A DNA stretch of 64,000 bases from Tilletia caries (taxonomy: Eukaryota > Basidiomycota > Exobasidiomycetes > Tilletiales > Tilletiaceae): NCBI GenBank assembly GCA_032718865.1, contig JALUTQ010000003.1, positions 402,001-466,000 on the forward strand, read 5' to 3'. The notes under the pieces are model-generated. The model worked only from the letters and a program-made list of their open reading frames with translations. It was not told the DNA's origin and did no database searches. Position numbers and translations under genes: made by a program. This document shows positions 58,736-64,000 of this stretch, piece after piece. Each line of letters starts with the position of its first letter. Positions within the stretch are counted from its first letter, which is position 1.

Positions 58736-59164
58736 CGGTTGGCCCGGGCTGCGCAAATGGCGCGGCAAAAAGGCACGCGTCGACGCGACGCGCACACCTA
58801 TAAGGTGCCCTAGATGCAAAGGGGGTTTTGACAGCAAACGCTGTATCCTAGTGAGCGGAAGTATGCTCTATCCAGATCGTTCCAGCGTAGCTCAACCGGC
58901 GGAGACCAGTAGTACTCCAAGGCGGGCGTCTACGTATGTACGAAGGGTCGTGTAAGAGATGCGCAAGTGGGTCGTCGACTCGTCGTCTCCGTCCCCTTCC
59001 TTGCCCCTCGTTATCTCCGGATAATTAGATAGCAAACAAACACTCGGAGATAACAAACAAAAAATTTGGGACCCACCTCGAAGGAAAATCGAGGGAAGCT
59101 TCGCAACTACTCGCAAGGTATCCCATACTCATTACTCACACACGCATACATAGCAGACCCGACG
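58648..59164. other. Divergent upstream region of the UPF0052 and ESF2 genes
   Basis: A 517-bp region between divergent starts. It contains a GA microsatellite (58,697-58,733) and an A-rich stretch with a repeated GGAGATAACAAACAA / CCGGATAATTAG motif around 59,017-59,062. No gene is seen. Confidence 0.55.
58697..58733. repeat. (GA)n microsatellite
   Basis: About 18 consecutive GA dinucleotides 50 bp upstream of the UPF0052 start codon, in the likely promoter or 5' UTR. Confidence 0.95.
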
Positions 59165-60391
59165 ATGGCAGCAACCGACTCCCGCTTTGATACCTCCGAG
59201 TGGAAGGCAGCAGGAAGCGCATCCGCCGTGTCAGCGCCCGTGGTCGATGCGCCCGGGGAGCAAGTGCATAGCGATGGGGAGCACGATGTTGATGAGGACG
59301 AGGTCGATGACGATGAGAACGACGGCGATGAGGACGGCGATGAGGACGACGGTGATGACGACGAGGACGGTGACGAAGAAGAAGAGGAGAAGGTCGTGAA
59401 GCCGCTCTCGAAAAGCGAACTCGAAGCCTACCAACGCAAACAACGCAAGGCAGGCATCATCTACATCTCCAGCATCCCACACGGCATGACCCCGCCCAAG
59501 GTCCGCCATCTGCTCAGCGGATTCGGCGAACTCGAACGCATCTACCTCCACGACGGCACCCAGGGCAAGTTCGGCTCCTCCTCGTCCGACTCCAAACGAC
59601 GCTCGTCGGCCCACTACACCGAGGGCTGGGTCGAGTTCGCCAGGAAGAGCGTTGCGAAGCAGGTCGCGGAGGTGCTGAATGCCAAACCTATTGGGACTGC
59701 CCTCATCGCGGCGGGCGTCAAGATGCCGAGGGGGAGTGGAGGCGGTGGCAGTAGTTCCAAGAACGCGGGCGGGGCACGGAGGTGGAAGGATCATGTGTGG
59801 ACGATGAAGTATCTGCCTGGATTCAAATGGACCATGCTCACCGAGCAGATGGGTGAGCAGCATCGCATCGGCGAATTTTTCGTTCTTAGGCCCTTTTCTG
59901 ACTGTTTTCCTTTCGTACATCAACCAGCTGCCGAACGCGCCTCTCGCACTGCCCGTCTACGGACCGAACTCGCCCAGTCGGCCCTGGAGCAAAGGGACTA
60001 CCTCCAAAAAGTCGAACGCGCTCGCGTCATGAACGACAAGGAGACCCGTCGTCAACGAAGACAGCAGGCCTCGTCCTCTTCCAGCACGTCACAGGCCCTG
60101 CCTTCTCAGAAGGACGCGATGGACGATGCGGCCATGGCCAGAGATGGCGCTCGGATGCGCACGTTCAAGCAGCGCGCGCCTGTCTTGACCGACGTACGCG
60201 ATCAGGATCGGAAGGAACGTGTGGCGCAGCAATCTTCCTCAGAACCGCAGCGTCAGCAGCAGAAACGGAAGGCGGACTCGGACGGGATGGGAGCGAATGC
60301 GGGTGGCAAGAAGAAGAGGAAGCAGGAGGGCGGGGAGGGTGGTGGGAGAGGGAGAGAGGCTCTGGATTCTGTACTGGGCAGCATTTTCTGA
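59165..60391 (+). CDS. ESF2: Pre-rRNA processing protein Esf2/ABT1
   Basis: Two exons (59,165-59,852 and 59,928-60,391; 75-nt intron) encode 383 residues. A strongly acidic N-terminus (Asp/Glu-rich, about residues 40-80) precedes the atypical RRM: GIIYISSIPHGMTPPKVRHL, LLSGFGELERIYL, then YTEGWVEFARKSVAKQVAEV, LNAKPIGT, WKDHVWTMKYLPGFKWTML and EQMAAERASRTARLRTEL, all Esf2/ABT1 hallmarks. The C-terminal tail is basic and Gln-rich, ending GREALDSVLGSIF. In yeast Esf2 binds U3-associated pre-rRNA and stimulates the helicase Dbp8 during 18S maturation in the nucleolus. The start is the first ATG in frame before DSRFDTSEW. Confidence 0.93.
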   Translation: MAATDSRFDTSEWKAAGSASAVSAPVVDAPGEQVHSDGEHDVDEDEVDDDENDGDEDGDEDDGDDDEDGDEEEEEKVVKPLSKSELEAYQRKQRKAGIIYISSIPHGMTPPKVRHLLSGFGELERIYLHDGTQGKFGSSSSDSKRRSSAHYTEGWVEFARKSVAKQVAEVLNAKPIGTALIAAGVKMPRGSGGGGSSSKNAGGARRWKDHVWTMKYLPGFKWTMLTEQMGEQHRIGEFFVLRPFSDCFPFVHQPAAERASRTARLRTELAQSALEQRDYLQKVERARVMNDKETRRQRRQQASSSSSTSQALPSQKDAMDDAAMARDGARMRTFKQRAPVLTDVRDQDRKERVAQQSSSEPQRQQQKRKADSDGMGANAGGKKKRKQEGGEGGGRGREALDSVLGSIF

Positions 60392-60553
60392 GCGGAACTG
60401 GTTTCTTTCTCAATCAATCTCCTCTATCCTTGCTTGAACTTTGCGTGGAAAACGACGGAGCCAAGAACGGAGTGCAGAGACCAATAGTTGCATTCATCGA
60501 GAAAGCGTGACCGAAATTGGGAAGAGACGGGAGGAAGGAGGAGACGCGTTCCT

Positions 60554-61131
60554 TTACACAGGCTGGCCCCCACCACCAACACTAGCCTCCGCCCCACTCC
60601 CTCCACCACCAATGATCAACCTCGGCTCCTCCACAACCAGCCGCTCCCCCTGATAAAGCCGATTCACAACCGCAGCCCGCCTCAACGCATCCAACTCCGC
60701 ACTCGCCCTCTCGTAGAACGCAGCCAGACGCTCCTCGGGCGTCCCTGACGACGATTCCTTGTGCTGGAGGGACGCTGCTAGGGATGTGCCGAAGGGAGAT
60801 GCGCCTGCTGGGGTAGAGATAGGCGCATGGACGAGAGAGGCGGGCACGACGGGCGCGGTCACGGAGGCTGCTTTGCTGAAGGGGCTCGCGGTGGTGGCCT
60901 CGCTGGCCGGCAACAGAGCGGAGCGGAACATGTCGCGCGACCGACGGAGGAAGTATGTTCGGAAGTTGTAGGAGGCCTGTGTTGTGTTCGTTGCGCGAGA
61001 GAGAGAGTCATCATCAGCAATCATTACGGCTATCAGGGAAGTTGGGTGGCACTCACGAAGGACTGGGATGTGCTGAGGTAGCGCCTGTACAGACGCAGTA
61101 TTTGCTGGCGGGTCGGCGCGGCGGTCGTCAT
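60554..61131 (-). CDS. ISD11: LYR-motif protein Isd11 (LYRM4)
   Basis: Two exons (61,131-61,057 and 60,976-60,554) give 165 residues. The N-terminus carries the LYR tripeptide in TRQQILRLYRRYLSTSQSF, followed by ASYNFRTYFLRRSRDMFRSA, the F/YNYRTY...RR pattern of Isd11, and near the C-terminus ELDALRRAAVVNRLYQGERL with VVEEPRLI, matching the family's RRQ...IGQLY...KLIIE end. Isd11 stabilises the cysteine desulfurase Nfs1 in the mitochondrial matrix together with acyl carrier protein. Compared with the ~90-residue family norm, about 55 extra Ala/Ser/Pro residues lie between the arginine patch and the last helix, plus a Gly-rich tail. The gene is divergent to NDUFA1. Confidence 0.82.
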
Positions 61132-61486
61132 GGCTTTGTATTTGGGAGAGTTGCAGGGAGTGGCAATTCGAGTGTGTGTGTCTGTGGAAGTGTTGCTCGT
61201 CGACGTCCTGGTCGACTGCTCGCTGATGGAAGGCGGGAAGATGCTGAGGTTCGCTAGTGTAACTTTTCAGACTGAAAGTGCTTTCGAGAAAACACTTTTG
61301 GATTGAAAATACGGTCGCAATGCAGCACCTTCTTGAGCTCGCGCTGCCCTCGCTCCACCTGCCGCCGTCCCACATCGTCTCCCGCTGGCCGCCCCATCTA
61401 CACACTCGCGCCCAACGGACTCTCTCTTCGCCCTCGCGCCGTCCTTCGTTCCCCCTTTCAATCAGCAAAAAAAAAAAAAAACAGCC
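61132..61486. promoter_or_regulatory. Bidirectional promoter region of ISD11 and NDUFA1
   Basis: 355 bp between two divergent start codons of mitochondrial genes. An A14 tract (61,467-61,481) directly precedes the NDUFA1 start. No defined factor-binding site was recognised. Confidence 0.5.
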
Positions 61487-62031
61487 ATGCCAGTTCCCTG
61501 GGAGGCCGTCCTGCCAATGGGCATCGTCGTCGTCATGTTCGGCGTGACCGGGTCCGGATTCAGTCTGGCCAAGCGCCTCACCAACGACGGAAAGGTCAGT
61601 CTCTCTCTCTCTCTCTCTCTCTGCCCTGCCTCTCCTTTATGCTGCAGACGAGCCTCTGTCTGATTTCTCTTTGTGGGTTGTTTATCTCGCACAGCCGCCG
61701 CGTTGGGGTCTGGATGACTGGGACAGGATGATGATGCAACGAGACGAACGATTGACGGGCAAATTCAGAGTACAAGCGGTGAGTACATCAGCCTTCGAGG
61801 CAGGAGAGGGGTGCCTTGCTTCAATGGGGCCGTCCTCCCTCGGCGAACCAGGGACGCAGCCCTGCCACTGCTGATAGGAGCAAACGATGATGACTGACAC
61901 CCATCTCTCCTTTCTCTCTCACGCGCCTTTTCTTGCCCTTTCCCGCCCTGCGTGCGCAGGCCCAACCAGAAGCTCCGCCCGAATTCTCAGTCAACTCCGC
62001 CTGGAGCACAGAACGGATCCGCCTCGGTTGA
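61487..62031 (+). CDS. NADH:ubiquinone oxidoreductase MWFE subunit (NDUFA1-like)
   Basis: Three exons (61,487-61,594, 61,695-61,778, 61,960-62,031) encode 87 residues, the normal size of this subunit. The sequence opens MPVPWEAVLPMGIVVVMFGV (single membrane helix), continues GSGFSLAKRLTNDGKPPRWG and LDDWDRMMMQRDERLTG, and ends SAWSTERIRLG. The PP(R/K)W/YG-LD-WD-MMMxRD-RLTG pattern is diagnostic for the fungal MWFE/9.8 kDa subunit, which is needed for assembly of the complex I membrane arm. A CT tract lies in the first intron. Confidence 0.92.
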
Positions 62032-63032
62032 ATCACCACAAAGTTGGAGGGAGAAGCTGGTTACCTGTCTTTTACCCCCCTTCATGCGGCACGCATATAC
62101 TCCAGCCTGCATTTCCCACAATACAAGTTGGCTTCAAGATCATCCTGATATTCATTTGCGATCAGGTCAGGAAGGACACGAAATTTGTCGGAAGGGCGCG
62201 ATACAAGCCTGCATCACTCGTTGCGATTGCGATATTGCGATGGCATTTGCTGATCATTCTTTCCGCTGACGAATCTTTCCCCTATCTGAGGCTTTCCCTT
62301 TCCTTTCCTCTCTTCCCCTTCCCTTGCCTCGTCAGACCAGTCCCACAGATTGCAAGTGCTTCGTCGGCGCAGGATCAAGAACACGGCCAAGGAGAACGTA
62401 AATTCATCAAGTCACCGAACCCCGTACCGACCGACAAAGGAGGGTGCGGCCGGAAGAAGGCGATTGTCATAAAGTAAAGTGCGGACGGCCCTCTCTCCAA
62501 GAGAGAAGTATTTGGGGGTAACGACGAGAAGGGAACACCCAAAGACGAGCAGAAAAAAAGAAGGAACAAAAGAGGAAGGTCGTCTTTGATCTTGAATTGT
62601 GGTTGGTTGTACGAGTGAGAAAGTTGCGAGACACAAGCCAAGAAGCAGGATGGGATATGTAGAGAGATAAGAGGGAACCGGACTACTAAGTAGGTAAGGT
62701 AAGGTAAGGCAAGGCCGAACCTGAAGGTCAAAAGAAGGTGGGCGGGTTGTAAATAGTGTAAAAATGAGCGAAAGGGGGGAGGGGCGGGAGGGGGGAATGA
62801 TGAATGCAAACTGTAGTACGGGCCGTAACTGGAGCAGAGGTGGCGGGGGGAAGGTGGGCCGACGTGAAATAGAAGCTCGTGGGTAGGACGATGAGAATGA
62901 AAGCAAAGGCGGGGAAGGGAGGGCAGCAGCCATGGCTGGAGGCGCACAGATAATGTCGACCATAGAGGGGGAGAACGAGGGGGGCTCGCATGTAGGTGGT
63001 GGGGCCTGGGAGGGGAAAGGTCTGGCGAGTTT
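62032..63032. other. Intergenic between convergent genes
   Basis: 1 kb between NDUFA1 (+) and the partial gene at the edge (-). A and T/C-rich tracts on either strand look like 3' UTRs; AGGTAAGGTAAGGTAAGG (about 62,691-62,709) is a short pentamer repeat. No gene is seen. Confidence 0.5.
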
Positions 63033-64000
63033 TCAGCTCGTCACCGCAGCACCTTCTACAGTAAAACCGTTGTCCAGATGTGCCTCCGACTCTTCCGACG
63101 GCGTGGCGGGCAACGTCGGCAGCGGCGGTACCGGAGTCGTCATCCGATGCGAGCCCGATCCCAACCTCATGTTGATCCGAGGCCGTCGGCTCGAAAGGGA
63201 ACCCGAGCTAGACAGACCCACTCGTTCCGCGCCCTGCTTCTTGCTCGTCGAGAAGAAGATCGGACGTTCCGCACCCTCAGGCGGACTGCTGCCGCCCACG
63301 CTAGCCCCGCCAGCCGAAACAGATCCGGAACGGGAGGCTACCGGGCTGGGATCGCCTCCCGTGTTGCTGCCATCGGAAGAGTAGGACGAGGAGAATGGCG
63401 TGGGAAAAGTGGGAAGCGCCACGGCCGACTGGCTGCGCGCAGCAACGAAGCCATCGGTGCTCCTTCGGTTCAAATGGGGCTGAGGCCCAGCGACAGACAA
63501 GAAGCCAGAGCCACTCTCAGCCGGCTGTTGTCCTCCGAACCAGATCTTGCCCAAAGCCGTCCGGGATCGCTGCAGCGACGCGCGAGATAAGGACCGCCGT
63601 GGTGGAGGATTCGATGGAATCGACCCGTCCTCTTGCGAAATGTTGACTTGCAAAGACGCTTCTCCTTCATTATGCAAAAGCGAGTCTCGAGAAGCCGTGG
63701 CGGCCTCTCCGTCCGATTTTGGGGCTAGTCCTGTCGGAGCCGAACCCTTCAGCAGGCCCAATGCAGACTGCTGCTGTTCCGTGCTCGCGTCGACCTCAGG
63801 CGGCGCTGGCATACTCAACGTGCGTTCACGCTTGTAGCGTATACTGCCAAAAACCCGCCGTATCGAGTCCGTTCGGCCAGGTTTAGAAGCCCCATTCTCG
63901 GCCTCGCCGGTCACGGGAGTCAAGGCTAGGCCAGCATGAAGCGACGGCGACTGCTGCATCGAAGGAACATACGGCGTGTTGGCGCCCGAAGGCAGGCCCG
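63033..64000 (-). CDS. C-terminal part of an unrecognised Ser/Pro/Gly-rich protein (runs off the window)
   Basis: An uninterrupted minus-strand frame of at least 322 codons reaches the right edge, so the start lies outside. The composition is low complexity (Ser, Gly, Pro, Ala) with basic-serine motifs such as RRSLSRASLQRSRTALGKIW, TDSIRRVFGSIRYKRERTLS and PIFFSTSKKQGAERVGLSSS. These look like phosphorylation or docking sites of a disordered regulatory protein. No domain was recognised. Length, composition and codon use favour a real exon over a shadow frame. Confidence 0.6.
   Translation of the reverse strand, partial: GLPSGANTPYVPSMQQSPSLHAGLALTPVTGEAENGASKPGRTDSIRRVFGSIRYKRERTLSMPAPPEVDASTEQQQSALGLLKGSAPTGLAPKSDGEAATASRDSLLHNEGEASLQVNISQEDGSIPSNPPPRRSLSRASLQRSRTALGKIWFGGQQPAESGSGFLSVAGPQPHLNRRSTDGFVAARSQSAVALPTFPTPFSSSYSSDGSNTGGDPSPVASRSGSVSAGGASVGGSSPPEGAERPIFFSTSKKQGAERVGLSSSGSLSSRRPRINMRLGSGSHRMTTPVPPLPTLPATPSEESEAHLDNGFTVEGAAVTS

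Overview
The window looks like nuclear DNA of an intron-rich, compact fungal genome, most likely a basidiomycete. Genes are split by short GT-AG introns (about 46-110 nt). Housekeeping genes of recognisable fungal type lie close together on both strands, including two accessory subunits of mitochondrial complex I. The retroelement present is a tyrosine-recombinase (DIRS-order) element. There are no prokaryotic operons, Shine-Dalgarno patterns or CRISPR arrays. I cannot name the species.

Left part (1-12,014): AP-1 clathrin adaptor mu subunit (+), a cluster of two short inverted-repeat elements (2147-3438, one holding a tRNA-like sequence), ribosomal protein eL18 (-), a Tra2-like SR/RRM splicing factor (+), a Sur7/PalI (Rim9) four-helix membrane protein with micro-exons (+), and the Hut1/SLC35B1 nucleotide-sugar transporter (-).

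Middle (12,015-28,863): nine complete head-to-tail copies of a ~1.84 kb unit, almost identical to each other. Each copy carries a broken, intron-containing fragment of a malate dehydrogenase gene. A ~130 bp extra segment sits in the third and sixth copies, which hints at a three-unit higher-order register. Next to it (29,152-34,194, minus strand) is a DIRS-order retrotransposon with gag, RT, RNase H and tyrosine recombinase. It has an apparent spliceosomal intron inside RT, one in-frame TGA in gag and one homopolymer frameshift before RNase H.

Right part (34,665-64,000): complex I subunit NDUFB11/ESSS (+), mitochondrial glutamyl-tRNA synthetase (-), then a nested transposon. The outer element, with CAGT termini and TA flanks (38,330-41,177), was interrupted by a second TIR element with a perfect 7-bp target duplication (38,662-40,715). 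That inner element carries a decayed, truncated UPF0183/PHAF1 gene fragment. Next come the two halves of one SLC26/SulP-STAS-cyclic-nucleotide-domain transporter, encoded head-to-head on opposite strands (C-terminal half 41,271-43,457 minus; N-terminal half 43,831-46,906 plus). The layout is what a ~3.4 kb inversion with one breakpoint inside the gene would leave, and both halves remain open after splicing. Then follow a large F-box protein (-), about 4 kb of low-complexity and microsatellite DNA without a convincing gene, a UPF0052 (YvcK/CofD-like) protein (-), the ribosome-biogenesis factor Esf2/ABT1 (+), a divergent pair of mitochondrial genes (Isd11/LYRM4 minus; NDUFA1/MWFE plus), and the 3' part of an unrecognised Ser-rich protein running off the right edge.

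Functionally the recognised genes are housekeeping (vesicle traffic, translation, splicing, mitochondrial Fe-S and respiratory biogenesis). The unusual biology is the tandem malate dehydrogenase pseudogene satellite, the TIR family with 7-bp duplications and gene capture, and the inversion-split transporter. All exon boundaries are my own reading of splice signals and conserved protein sequence; no search was run.
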